Source: Verpa conica (lineage: Eukaryota; Ascomycota; Pezizomycetes; Pezizales; Morchellaceae). From it: a stretch of 64,000 bases of DNA. Location: the NCBI GenBank assembly GCA_033030425.1, contig JAUFSD010000008.1, positions 1,798,001 through 1,862,000 on the forward strand. Reading direction: 5' to 3'. A model generated the notes under the pieces. It saw only the letters and a list, made by a program, of their open reading frames with translations, did not search any database and was not told where the DNA came from. The translations under genes were made by a program, and so were the position numbers. Positions 23,838 through 34,336 of the stretch are shown here, one piece after another (the stretch's first letter is position 1; each line of letters opens with the position of its first letter).

Positions 23838-24456
23838 CAGTGCCGTGACAAATGTCTTCGGTCGCGCGCAACGCAACCACGGCCGCAACCCCACTACCCG
23901 CTTCGCGCAACCATGCCCCCCCCATACCTCCAAGCAAAGCCAGAAGGGTATAAGGCCTATCTACATGCAAGATAATGCTAGGGTTCATACAGCAGACTAC
24001 TCAATGGATTTTTTTGTGGATAATGGGGTGGGGTTGTTGGAGGACTGGCCTGTCTACTCTCTAGATCTCAACCCTATTGAGCATGTTTGGGCACACCTCA
24101 AGAAGCTCTACCACCTACACTATTCCAAGTTGGCTGACTATTCTAATAACCCTAATGTCTTAAAGCTACTAATGGAAGAAGCTCTTATTCACTGCTGGGA
24201 ATTGATACCTGACTCTCTTTTTGAAAGACTAGTTGATAGCATCCCTAGGAGGATTGAGGCTGTTATAAAGGCAAAGGGTTGGTACACAAGGTATTGGATA
24301 GTATGAATTTATTTATTAGATAGTATATATTACTCCTGTAAAAAACTACATGTCCATAGCAATAGTTGGTGGGGTACGAGGGGTACGTGGTCGGGCGAGC
24401 GAGGCCTCGGGGGCCCGTTGCCATGTGCGCGACCGAAGACATATGTGAGGGCTCTA
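23838..24456 (+). mobile_element. Tc1/mariner-type transposon remnant (deletion derivative)
   Basis: The frame at about 23947-24303 encodes the C-terminal half of a DDE transposase: YMQDNARVHTA (second D), LDLNPIEHVW (the E of D-34-E) and a C-terminal tail. The helix-turn-helix and first Asp are missing, so it cannot transpose itself. The left end begins cagtgccgtgac right after TA (23836-23837) and runs into atgtcttcggtcgcgcgca. The reverse complement of the right end (about 24430-24456) repeats atgtcttcggtcgcgcaca, so terminal inverted repeats of some 30 bp or more are present, with the outermost right bases degraded. The shared cagtgccgtgac start links it to the MITE at 25612. Confidence 0.8.
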
Positions 24457-25335
24457 TAGCAACGGTCACATTCACTTACTGAGATACTAGAATATGTCGA
24501 TGTGTTGCATGGTCTGGCTGTATCGGCGCGATGACGGTGACTACGTGGCCATGATCTATCGCCGATCGAGTAGTTTGTATGAGAGCTCTTAAATCTGGCA
24601 CGAGGTATAAGCTCACACATCCAACTCTACCCGTGGTTCTATCATTGGCCTTCTTTATACTGAACTTTATCTCAAACTATTTGTAATTCTTAATTGAAAT
24701 TTTATAAGGTATGTTGTTTCTACTTGTCCTATGGCGTCAGAAGAGCGATCATGTGCAGCTTTTTCGGGTGTGAAACAAATGTTACATTGTGTGAAGATAC
24801 TGAGGTAGCCTAAACAGCCAGAAGATACAGGCCCCAGGTAGCCACCACTGAATTTGAGATAGATCAAACCTTCAGCAGGGTTCTTCTAACCAATTGCCTA
24901 GTTGAACCCCCCTCGGAACTTTCGAATAATACACCCACCACTAAAATCCTTGCCGTGTCAATAAACCAGTATATTCGTATTTGGTTAACGTAATTGGTAC
25001 CAAGACTCATATATAATAAATCTCTCGTAATACAAGGACCAACAGACTAAGTCATAGTTATATATACCTGGTCATAGCCCCCAAGAAAGAAACCAGCGGT
25101 CATCAATAACCTACTGAGAGGCATTAGTAAATCTGTACTTGGGAAAGGCACCGGGAAAGGCACCGGGAAAGTAGGGCGAGGGGAGAACCTGTACTAGCTG
25201 TACATATTTGTCCTCCCTTTCCTCCATTTTTCCTGGTTTCTTTCGCAATGCTCTTCACAAGCACACATCTCCTAATGCCACCTTAGGTATGCTTGTTTAC
25301 CGCCTAATCAAGGTATAGCTAGGTTCGGTAGTCTT
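24457..25335. other. Intergenic, repeat-flanked
   Basis: No gene seen. Near 25134-25171 a short tandem (gggaaaggcacc, about 2.5 copies) occurs; a diverged relative lies at about 17540. Element ends bound both sides. Confidence 0.45.
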
Positions 25336-25490
25336 GTTACCTTGTCTTTATTATATACTCGTAGATGGCCGACGTTTATGTACCGGGTTGGGCCCGTGCC
25401 CCATACATTTCGTATGGTTCTGTATGATATACGGGCCCAGCCCTGTGCACAACCGTCAGTAATTTGCGAGTATATCAAGGCGAGGTTATT
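25336..25490. repeat. Degenerate palindromic element
   Basis: The two halves are imperfect reverse complements. Blocks gttaccttg..tatactcg, gttgggcccgt and catacattt on the left match cgagtatatcaaggcgaggtta, acgggcccagc and tgtatgat on the right. Arms are about 70 bp with little loop. It is probably an old foldback or MITE copy; no target duplication was identified. Confidence 0.5.
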
Positions 25491-25611
25491 TTGGGTTGAT
25501 CGTACTTTAGGTAATACATGAAAGTTAGTGTTTGGTACACTTTAAGAACAACAAGGGATCATCCAACCTAGAGATGTATGAGAAATTAAGATAAAAATAC
25601 CAGCCTTTATA

Positions 25612-26242
25612 CAATGCCGTGACTTATTTAATCGGTCAAACCCACAAACCACACCAGAAATGCTCAAAAAACCAGAGGTTTAAATGGGCCGGCCCATTAA
25701 TTAATTCGGGCCGGCCCAGCCACCTTATATGTGGCCCGGGCCAGCAATCACCATACTAAATTAATTATTGGGCCAGGCCGGGCCACCCTAGTTTTGAGCC
25801 CGGGCCGGCCCATTTAAACCTCTGCAAAAAACAGTCATATTGTAACTGCCTTCCCAAGTACAACACTCAAGGAATTCCTAACCCTGGATGATGAAACGTA
25901 ACCATATCTAAAATAACTTCATAGAGTTATATAAAAAGCCTACCCATTATAATCTAGACTCTAGGGGTTCTTGTGGGGTGGATCTCAGAAAAGCGCCAAG
26001 ACCCAAAATTTGAGGTCTTGGCATTTTTCGGTCAAATTCATCACCTACCCTAGTCTACACTACAACTCTCATGTTTTATGTATATGACTATTTCTTTGGC
26101 TATGGGGTCTTAGCACTATATCTAGCCTCTATCATAATGAAATTGCAAAATTTAAAGCATAAATTCACGCTCTGTAACCTTGTGAAAACCCCTGCTTTTG
26201 GTGTGTTTAGGCGTTCGACCAATTAAATAAGTTGCGGCACTG
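25612..26242. mobile_element. Mariner-type non-autonomous element (MITE), 631 bp
   Basis: Terminal inverted repeats of about 31 bp: the left starts caatgccgtgacttattt and the reverse complement of the right starts cagtgccgcaacttattt, continuing aat.ggtc.aac. TA dinucleotides flank both sides (25610-25611 and 26243-26244), as expected for Tc1/mariner insertion. The interior has no transposase frame. It carries a small internal hairpin (25995-26022) and has itself been invaded by the hAT-like element at 25673-25824. The first bases match the transposase remnant at 23838. Confidence 0.8.
25673..25824. mobile_element. hAT-type MITE nested inside the mariner-type MITE
   Basis: Perfect 23-bp terminal inverted repeats start cagaggtttaaatgggccgg (left 25673-25695, right 25802-25824). 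They are directly flanked by an exact 8-bp duplication caaaaaac (25665-25672 and 25825-25832). The 8-bp duplication and a CAGAGG-type terminus are hallmarks of hAT transposition. The 152-bp interior is GGGCCGGGC-rich with AT spacers and has no coding capacity. Confidence 0.85.
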
Positions 26243-28006
26243 TAGCAAGAGTTACACTTGTAACAACATCTATCTTCCTAGAAACTATAGAGATGCTTAT
26301 TTTGTAATATTGTTAATCTAATTTAACTAGTGATAATATCTCCGTAGGATGTTTATAAAACTAGAGATAGTGTAGTAGCTAGTTAGTCTACTATATCAAA
26401 TTTATTTTCAACCTGTAGAAGGTCATCCATTGATCCCCTCCTGAGTTTGTGTGAGAGTAGAAACTTGCAATTGAATATACAATTTTTATCACGCTTTTAC
26501 CCCTCTTTCGGCGGATATCTGTAGGGGTGTGCAACCCTTATAATGAGAAGAGTTTAGTGTAGGTGTGTTACGAGCCTGATATATTTCATGACCTATGGGC
26601 ATGAAGTAGTTCTGTTTCATTAGCCGTCTGTAGGTTATCTCCTTAGGTTGGTGACCTGTATAGCGGGTGATCTTCCCGCACGTGGTGCTTCAAGTTAGGC
26701 GGCATTGAGGAAAGTTTTGTTGGCTAGCTGGTGCTTCCAGCGGGTAACATGGCCCATATTAGTATTAACCAGTTATGGGTAAAACCGCACCACCATTTTA
26801 TAATATCTCGACCAATGTACTCTACGTGAATGTAGTTTCATAACTTTTGCGGGGTTAATTTGTGGGCCGAAAATTACCGGGCACATGTCCAGGATCGACA
26901 TTCGAGGACCTTGCGCCCGCTGAGTCTAATATTTTGAAGTTCCCAGGACTATGGACACATTTTTAATATAACAGCAGGGGCAGACGTTGCGCGTAGATTT
27001 AGATTTAGTCAAGGGGTGTAGGTAGGATGTAGCTCAACTTTAGATCATAAATATAACCCTGGTTCTCAATGTCAAACCCCCCTGTAATTCAGACTCGCAA
27101 CCCGGTTATGGTGATTTTTCTCTTCACAATTGCTTTTTTTGGCAAGGCGGGTGACATCTAACTCTACTCTGGTAGCGGAATGTAGGGCTAGGGTTGCGGA
27201 AAGCTTGGCAGAACCTTGAGATTTAGTATCCTGGTATAGCTAGCTCCCAAAGCTCTGTGCCGCGTTTCTAGGTGCCATTTCAGTAAGATATATCTGAAAT
27301 TTAGGGATTAGAGTAGTCCTGCTTAAACAAGCGACTAAACAATGTATGTGCTAACTAGATCCAGGTTAATAAGAAACTTCATACAGTACCGCCAACACTT
27401 AAGGATCCCTTATAAGAATAAGAGTATATCATAACCCTGAAACTTCACTTATATATACAGTCCTAGAAATAATACATATGAAACCGTCCTACAACTGCCA
27501 AGGCCGAGTGATATACCATGACTAATATTTTACCGTGGCATCTAATGTGAATAAATGAATAAATTAATCATAAATAGTGACAGCTATTATATCTAGATTA
27601 CGACAAACCATATTAATAATATCTCCTATAGGTCACCTCCTGTGCCTCTAATTATCTGGTATTATCACATGTTAGTATTATCAGGCAACAATATAACCCT
27701 TACTTACGGTGATACTCTTTTCCCCGAAGGCTATAAATGGCGTACACCCTTCGAACTGGTGGAATAAATCGCGCGGAAATTAGCTACGTGACGACTTGGC
27801 GCAGATATAAGCCTCTTTACGACGATCACCTACTAATACCGGCCCAACATAACTTTCATGGGATGCCTGAAAGCACAGGTAGGCCAAGAATGTATCTAGC
27901 ATATCCACATACCTCTCCTCGTTCCAAAGTACCTTCACCACTCTCTAAAGATTACCCCATTCCTATAAAAACCAAAGCATAGCCTGCAAAAATATTCATT
28001 GACGAC
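26243..28006. other. Intergenic, AT-rich
   Basis: No gene supported. An 81-codon plus frame at 27737-27982 just before the next gene has no recognisable features and probably lies in its promoter or leader. No further repeat ends were recognised. Confidence 0.45.
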
Positions 28007-28987
28007 ATGAGCACCTTTTTCGCAAGTTTTCCTGATTTTCGCTACGACCCCTCAAGCAACAAGGATCAAGAATTTTCTCGTCTCCAAAAAGCCCAGGCGT
28101 GGGACCCATCTAGTCCAGCATTCAGAGAGCAGTATAAAGCTTTTCGGTTGGCCCTTGTTAAAGAAACTGGGATCAACGTGGATAGCTTCTTTCTCAGATA
28201 TCCAGCCTTCGATTATCAAGTCAATGCCTCGCCATGGGTTGAGTTCTCGCGGCTAATGAGCCTTAGAGGAATCCCTGAAAGAAGCAGTGAATACCTACGT
28301 GTAAAGATGCTCTTTAAGAATATATTCGATAATTCATTCAATAGAGATATCGACAAGTTCTTCAGGGGATATCCAGGATTCAACTACAACCCTCGTGCGG
28401 AGCCAAAGGCTGAGTTCGAAAAGCTAAGAAGGCTGAAGGGGTGGTTTTTTCCCGAATGGCAACCACAAAAGTCTCCAGAGCTGCGGGAGTATGAAAGGGC
28501 TCGTGGTAGGTTTTTTGCTGCATTTATCAGTGATTTCAGCTACTTCTTCGGTGTTGGCGAGGACATTCGTGATTGGGAATACCTCTGTGATATTCTACAC
28601 ATTCAACCGACCCCGCGATCTATTGAAGCTTGTAAAGTGGTAATTATTTCTCCTTATAGGTCCTAAATACATAAAATAGTCTCTCATAACATTTTCCCTA
28701 ACTTAATTCTATAGGCACTTGAATCTTACTATGTCAACATCTTTAATTTATACGATCACGTGCAGCGAGGGTCCTCCTTAATTCTCCATGCCAATCAGCA
28801 AGATCTTACCGACTATTCCTACAATAACAGCTTAGTATTTCCTCAGTCACTTGCTAAGAGTACATGCATGAAGGTTTTACTACGAAAGTTCAACGATATG
28901 GATGGGTTGCCTGGGAACTACTCTAGTGGTTGGTCTGGAACCATAACTATCGACAAGAGGAGACGCCCGGGCAACGCCCCGGGATAG
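28007..28987 (+). CDS. YPxF-repeat fungal protein of unknown function
   Basis: Two exons (28007-28639 and 28715-28987) give 301 residues. The N-terminal 200 residues contain three imperfect copies of a unit FF..YP.F.Y.P..... EF.RL... (FFASFPDFRYDP, FFLRYPAFDYQ, FFRGYPGFNYNP), each followed by an amphipathic helix. Then come WEYLCDILHIQPTPRSIEACK and, after the intron, a segment ending FPQSLAKSTCMKVLLRKF. I recognise this as a fungal family common in ascomycete and basidiomycete genomes but with no assigned function. The tail after GLPGNYSSGW is basic. There is no signal peptide or membrane segment, so a cytosolic or nuclear location is likely. Confidence 0.7.
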
Positions 28988-30013
28988 TCTACCATACTTA
29001 AATAGGCTTGTAATATTTAGCTTCCGCTAAGAGGATTCTCCTAATAATTATTTTCTATACCCAGTGACCTTTTCCTTATTCTCTTTGCGTTCTAGTCTCA
29101 CTATATCTCCCTAAAACCATTAATTCGCTACCTCCCTCCCCCCCTACAGCCACAGCCCAGGTCTATCCATGTGTATCCGAAATCCGATCCTCTCTAATGT
29201 ACATTTGCTTCTGTGATTTTTATTTTACCCGAGTACTTTGCTTTTTTCCCTCTAATTGTCAGGTGCGTCGGTTTGGTGTAATCATTTTCTAGCGGAATAT
29301 ATTATAATGCCAACGCAGTCCTTGACCACTTTACCTCCCTGATTACATAGCTTTGTACTGTGGGCTATTTAAGTACTACGTGCCAGGTGGCAATAGTGGC
29401 GCTGATGTTAGGTGCAAAATAAAAGTACCAGGGGCATTAGCTCCACTATTCGCCAACAGGCTTACCCTGGTGCGCGTAGTGGGGTACTACTCTATTCCGC
29501 GTATCCTGCGCTACCTTTAAAATCATGCAGAGTCTTTATTACTGATAGCTGCGGCTTGCCGCATTCTCTCAGCTTGGGGTGTACAAGATTTATTTTACCA
29601 GGGTGTTTACAGGCCAGAGCTAGCCGAATGCAGGAACGCTAGATTGTTAATAGGATATAAGGGACGATGTGTGGGGTAGGGGGTGGATTACCGAGTTGCT
29701 CTTCTACTACCATTGGTTCCTATTGTATGGTTCCTATTACTAGGGCTGACTATTACTCCTGCCTCCCGCCTTCGGCTAATGCTGTTCCCCGCTGCAGCTG
29801 ACGGTACATCGTATATCGTGGTACTACTCTACAATTAAGATTGACCCGGTAGCCCTCAATTAAATACTGTGCCACGAACCACGTATTGCATCCCACTAGC
29901 TCGTAGCTAGGTTTTTTTTGGACGGCGGTGAGGGTTATATCTACCACAATATCTACGACTACATCTCCCCATCGCTCACCAAAGCGAAGACCTTAGTCCT
30001 ACATCCTCACGCT
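28988..30013. other. Intergenic with a small inverted-repeat element
   Basis: No gene was supported; short frames (for example 29412-29642) lie in or near repeat sequence. The only structure seen is the inverted repeat at 29373-29487. The last 100 bases are the FAD oxidoreductase leader. Confidence 0.45.
29373..29487. repeat. Small inverted-repeat element, related to 36366-36508
   Basis: The left end reads gtactacgtgccagg and then caatagtgg. The right end in reverse complement reads gtaccccactacgcgcacca, then gggtaagcctgttgg and gaatagtgg. The block ccagggt(a/g)a(g/a)cctgttg also occurs in the element at 36366-36508, so both seem to be members of one MITE family. Boundaries are approximate. 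Confidence 0.45.
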
Positions 30014-31781
30014 ATGAGAATCTTTACTACTCTTCTTTCCCTCTCCACAGGAGTTGGTGCTCTACTCGCTGATGATTTTAAATTGCATAAGAGGGCGGAT
30101 GCCATTGTCAGCGAGCTAGGCCCATATCTTTCTCCGGGGGCATCAATCGTTTTGCCGACTGGAAATACAACCCTTTTTGCGGAGCTGGCAAAGCGATACG
30201 TCCAATATGTTCATCCTGAGATTACAGCAATTGTCCGAGTAGGCACAGGAGACGACGTTCCCAAGATCGTGCGTGGAACAAATTCTGCTTCGAATATGTC
30301 GTTTTCTAATTAGTCGCTATAGATCAAATACGCGAGACGAAAAAACCGTGCCATCCTAGCCGGAAGCGGTCGACATGGATGGGGTCACTCGTTAAATAAT
30401 GTTCATGATGCTATCATGATAGATATTGCCACATTAACACAAATCACAGTAGATGGCTCTACTAATACTATGACTGTTGGTGGTGGCGTCAAAATTGGGA
30501 ATGTAATGGCTACCGTACAAGCTGCTGGAAAGGAGGCTGGTGAGTGCACCTCACTTATTGCTGTCTCATCTCCTAGCTTTGTTGGCCTCGTGGTCTATTT
30601 GCGGGGGAGAGCGAGTTCTGATATGGTCCAAAAAGGCCAAGATTCAGAGGATGCTAATACTCCCCGATAGCTACCGGAATATGTGACTGCGTCGGCCTTC
30701 TCGGTGCTACTCTCGGCGGAGGTCACGGTCGACTACAAGGATTGCATGGCCTAATGATCGATAATCTCATATCGGTCCGACTTGCCACTGCTACCGGAGA
30801 ACATATCACTGTCTCAAATTCATCTCATCCAGATCTATACTGGGCCCTCCGGGGTGCCGGCCACAACTTTGGAATTGTAACAGAGGCCGTATATAAGGTC
30901 TATGACCAAACCAATGGAGGCACACAGTTCAATGCAAACATCATGTACGCAGCAGAGCAGATCGAAGCGCTATTTGCCGCAGTTGACGCGTTCGACCCAC
31001 CAGCTGAGACAAGCGCGCTAATCTCTTTCGTCTCACGGCCAGCTAATACGGTCAAACCCCTCTCCCCCATTCACTTTCATCCAACTAACGTTTTCCACAG
31101 CCCTTCATTACCCTCAGCTTTGTCTCCTCCTCCCCCGCTGAGGTGGCAATCCCCCAGCTCGACAGCGCCTTTGGACACATCCCATATATCTCCCGGACCC
31201 AGCTCATGGTCCCATGGGCCAGTGTGAACGAGCTTGGTGTTCTAGGCTTAGGAAGATCTGCGTGTGTAGGCGATGCCCGCCGAGACGCATCTGGTGCATC
31301 TATGCGCCACTATGAGATTCCCGCGATGCGTACAATCTATGATAAATTTGTCAATTTCACAACCACCAACCCAAGCGCTAGCTCTACTATGATGCTTTTT
31401 GAAACGTACTCGGTTAAGGGTGTTCAAGCCGTCCCAGCGGTAAATACAGCGTACCCACACCGTGATGAGAGACATGTAGTGTAAGTACTCCCTGACTACT
31501 TTGCCTTATCACCGCTGACAGAGGGCAGACTTTTGATGGCCGGATATCCGAATGCTACACTGGATACTGCTGCGCAAGAGTGGATCGTAGATACTACTTC
31601 TATTCTGCATGCGACAGGTGGGTTTGAGAAGCCGGCGGTGTATATGAATTACGCGCAGGGGATTGAAGGGTTCGGTGCGCTGTATGGGTATGAAGAGTGG
31701 AGGCAGACGAAGTTGAAGTATCTGAAGAAGAAGTACGACCCAGAGGCTGTCTTCAGTGGATATCAACCAATCCCTGTGTAA
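30014..31781 (+). CDS. Secreted FAD-linked oxidoreductase (PCMH/BBE-like)
   Basis: Five exons (30014-30268, 30323-30539, 30671-31050, 31101-31480, 31529-31781) give 494 residues. A signal peptide (MRIFTTLLSLSTGVGALLA) precedes an FAD-binding PCMH-type domain with VRVGTGDDVPKIV, ILAGSGRHGWGHS, GGGVKIGNV, GICDCVGLLGATLGGGHG and the NFGIVTE motif. The C-terminus carries the BBE signature (VYMNYAQGIEGF...ALYG, KKYDPEAVFS). In this family flavin is often held covalently through the His of the first motif and the Cys of the second; both types of residue are present, so covalent FAD is plausible. Members oxidise alcohols, sugars or secondary metabolites with O2, and the substrate cannot be read from sequence. 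The third intron has a weak donor (gtcaaa). No biosynthetic neighbours are visible. Confidence 0.85.
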
Positions 31782-32669
31782 CTAGCTGGTACCTGTAACT
31801 TCTTTATAAGATAATAGATAGGATTTACATACTATGTTTATCCAGTAGAATCCGACTGAGGTTAAGCCGAAAGAATATTTCCTATAGTTGTGATTGTGCT
31901 CCCGCCAGCATAATATAAATAAGTCTGAACCAGGGCTAGGGTTCTATTTGAGGCTCTGCGTAATCTTCAGCAGTGTACTATGCGGCCTAAGTGGGCTAGA
32001 GGGATTTCATGTCATTTCGCTGACAGGTTGTTAAAATGATTTAAACTTAATCGTATCAATAACCGCCTTATGATCTCAGATAAGAATAATAGCAGACCCT
32101 AGGGGCTCTTATACGTGAAGCTAAAAATCTACGCCAAGACACTGTATTTGTATAGATTTTAAGTTGTAGCTACGGTAAGGGACGCAGCTAGTACTCTGAT
32201 AAACTAAATTACCACTCGCCCACAACAATCTTTCGTAATTTACCCTATAAAATTCAGTTATATTATGATATATTTAAATACTCTCTGCTTGTTCGTTTTT
32301 ATGTATTGATTGATTGATTGATCGTAAATACATGGAGTCTTGGGCTGGGGTATATTCGCACCAAATAGTAAAAAAGAATGCATGATAAAACAAGAAAAAT
32401 GAAAAACAAAACATAAGTAAATTAAAAATCCAAGTATCTAAGTTTCCACAAGCAACTTTCATAATGCCATGCACACCCTATTCCAGCCTCTGACCCCTTC
32501 GTCTCTCAAGCTCTCATCCCCATTCTGTTTCCTTGTCTCACATTGTTTTTCCTCTTCTCTCCTTTTCCCTCCGCATCTCTATGTATTAGTAGAATACCCC
32601 TGTTTCTAGATATGAATATAGATACAAAATCGATAGAAACGCTCTAAAGAGTATTAAAGTAGTGTTTGA
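31782..32669. other. Intergenic between convergent genes
   Basis: AT-rich and without a coding frame. It contains a short tgat tandem near 32311. It probably holds the 3' ends of both neighbouring genes. Confidence 0.5.
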
Positions 32670-33443
32670 TTATGAATTGGGGTGTGTCTGCTTTACTCCT
32701 CCCATATCACCAATATTTAACGTACCAAGCAGTGACCTTACTTTTAGAGCAAAAATAACACCAAAAGTAAGGCCTATAAATGCTCCCATCAAAAGTGGTA
32801 AATAATAGTACTGATCAAGTGGAAAGAAGTCTTGGAGCGGGGGTATAGCCATGAGATAAACTACAAGCCCTACCAAACCCCATACCAAAAGGCCAAAAAG
32901 AAAACCAAGACCAAGGCCTATAGTCCTCCACAACGGGATTTGCGTGTGTTTATCTACAGGCAGAAGAAGACTGTGATCGTTACCGCATCTGGTATCGAGT
33001 CTGTACCCCTCTGAGTACATGTAGTTATTTGTAACGCTTTTTACCAGTACCTTAGGCATAGCAAGTATGATTCTCGTAATTGCTGACCGTTCGATGTCGT
33101 TTTCATATTCGATGTCAACAATACCAAGGCTTCCTTCAATCCAAGAACCCAGCCCCAGGCTCAAAAGCCTCGATGCAGTTATCGTTGATACAAAAACAAC
33201 CACAAAACCCAGTGTGAGAAACAATGTCCCACCCCACACACTCCCAAAGAGAAACGTAAAGAAGACTAGTACTAATGCTTGGATGTAACCGCCCAGTACC
33301 AGTAAGGTTGGGTGGGGCTGAGTATGGGATTCTTCGGTGAATCGAACTACAACAATCATCTCATGTGGGGAGAACACCCTTTTCAAGACTCCTTTTAGAT
33401 GGTTGATAAATCTGACGCTGACCACTCGCTGAAAGCTGGCCAT
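32670..33443 (-). CDS. Multi-pass membrane protein of unknown function
   Basis: An intronless frame of 257 residues. Four hydrophobic segments are visible: about 46-66 and 70-91 (LLVLGGYIQALVLVFFTFLF and GTLFLTLGFVVVFVST), about 174-198 (TIGLGLGFLFGLLVWGLVGL) and about 214-235 (YLPLLMGAFIGLTFGVIFAL). The soluble loop between TM2 and TM3 carries acidic and Cys residues (DTRCGNDHS). The N-terminus is basic, consistent with a cytosolic start. I do not recognise the family. It lies 230 bases downstream of another small membrane protein on the same strand, so the two may be functionally linked. Confidence 0.6.
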   Translation of the reverse strand: MASFQRVVSVRFINHLKGVLKRVFSPHEMIVVVRFTEESHTQPHPTLLVLGGYIQALVLVFFTFLFGSVWGGTLFLTLGFVVVFVSTITASRLLSLGLGSWIEGSLGIVDIEYENDIERSAITRIILAMPKVLVKSVTNNYMYSEGYRLDTRCGNDHSLLLPVDKHTQIPLWRTIGLGLGFLFGLLVWGLVGLVVYLMAIPPLQDFFPLDQYYYLPLLMGAFIGLTFGVIFALKVRSLLGTLNIGDMGGVKQTHPNS

Positions 33444-33673
33444 TCTATACAGTATTTAAGTAAGTTTTGACGTCAGAGCATAGTGAATTAGGGGAATAAA
33501 TACCGAAATAAATTACTTATGTCTTCAATAAAGCAATACATATTCTTAAAGCTTCGGCATTCTATGGGTGTCCGAGTAGGAAGTTCCCAGTTCCCCGGGT
33601 CAACTAATGAGCACTTCCGACAGCCATGCTGGCTAAACAGACCCGGTTGGTTAGGTGCGGTATTTAGTGGGCT

Positions 33674-34336
33674 TCAGTGAAAGATCTCCTGTTCAGTAAA
33701 AAAGCGAGATGTGGCCACCGTGCGAAGCATGCCCGAAACTATGGCCGTCACCCCAAGCAGTAAAGTGAAAGAACCTATATCCTCCGAATTGCATGACCAT
33801 ATGAATCTGATATCATCAACCATTGATAGGCCACGAGTAATTATCCCAAATAGCACGCATTGTAGGATGCTAAAGGCTATGATAGCAGCAGTAATCGTAA
33901 GCCGCTTAGGTCGTTTATCATGGTCTTCCAGGACCATCTTACTAATTCCTCCGAGAGTAAGACTAGTAGAGGACCCCATAGGGTCATATAATCTGTAGAG
34001 CTCAGTTAGTTCTATACCTGCGACTGGCGCAGTAGAGCTCCCTAAATTACCCCGTATATTTAGCCCTGCGAGACCTATAAGGACCAAATTGCTTTTATTT
34101 TGAATAGATATAATCTTACCGTATAATGGTATGATGTTTTCGGTACACAAGTCTTTGACTTTTAAGATGTTGCTTTTAGCCAAAGTGATTATACCCTTGT
34201 TATATAACCCTAATGTCATGGCAGCCGTAAAAAAAGCCAACTCAGTATTGATGAGAATCAGGGATCTTATTTTCGCTGTTGGTAAAGGCGTAAAGCTCAA
34301 TAGAGCTGGTACCAAGGTCATAATGGTCGATGCCAC
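33674..34336 (-). CDS. Small membrane protein of unknown function
   Basis: An intronless frame of 220 residues. Hydrophobic stretches lie near residues 24-46, 83-93 (weak), 149-168 (TAAIIAFSILQCVLFGIITR) and 188-208 (GSFTLLLGVTAIVSGML). A loop with charged residues (MVLEDHDKRPKR) precedes the third segment. No family was recognised. It lies just upstream of, and co-oriented with, the membrane protein at 32670-33443; the two share no obvious sequence. The open frame and membrane pattern support a real gene, but coding status is less certain than for its neighbour. Confidence 0.5.
   Translation of the reverse strand: MASTIMTLVPALLSFTPLPTAKIRSLILINTELAFFTAAMTLGLYNKGIITLAKSNILKVKDLCTENIIPLYGKIISIQNKSNLVLIGLAGLNIRGNLGSSTAPVAGIELTELYRLYDPMGSSTSLTLGGISKMVLEDHDKRPKRLTITAAIIAFSILQCVLFGIITRGLSMVDDIRFIWSCNSEDIGSFTLLLGVTAIVSGMLRTVATSRFFTEQEIFH

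Noticed and set aside
23845..23946. N-terminal part of the transposase-containing frame as protein
   Set aside because: These codons are translated terminal inverted repeat; the same residues appear on the minus strand at the other end.
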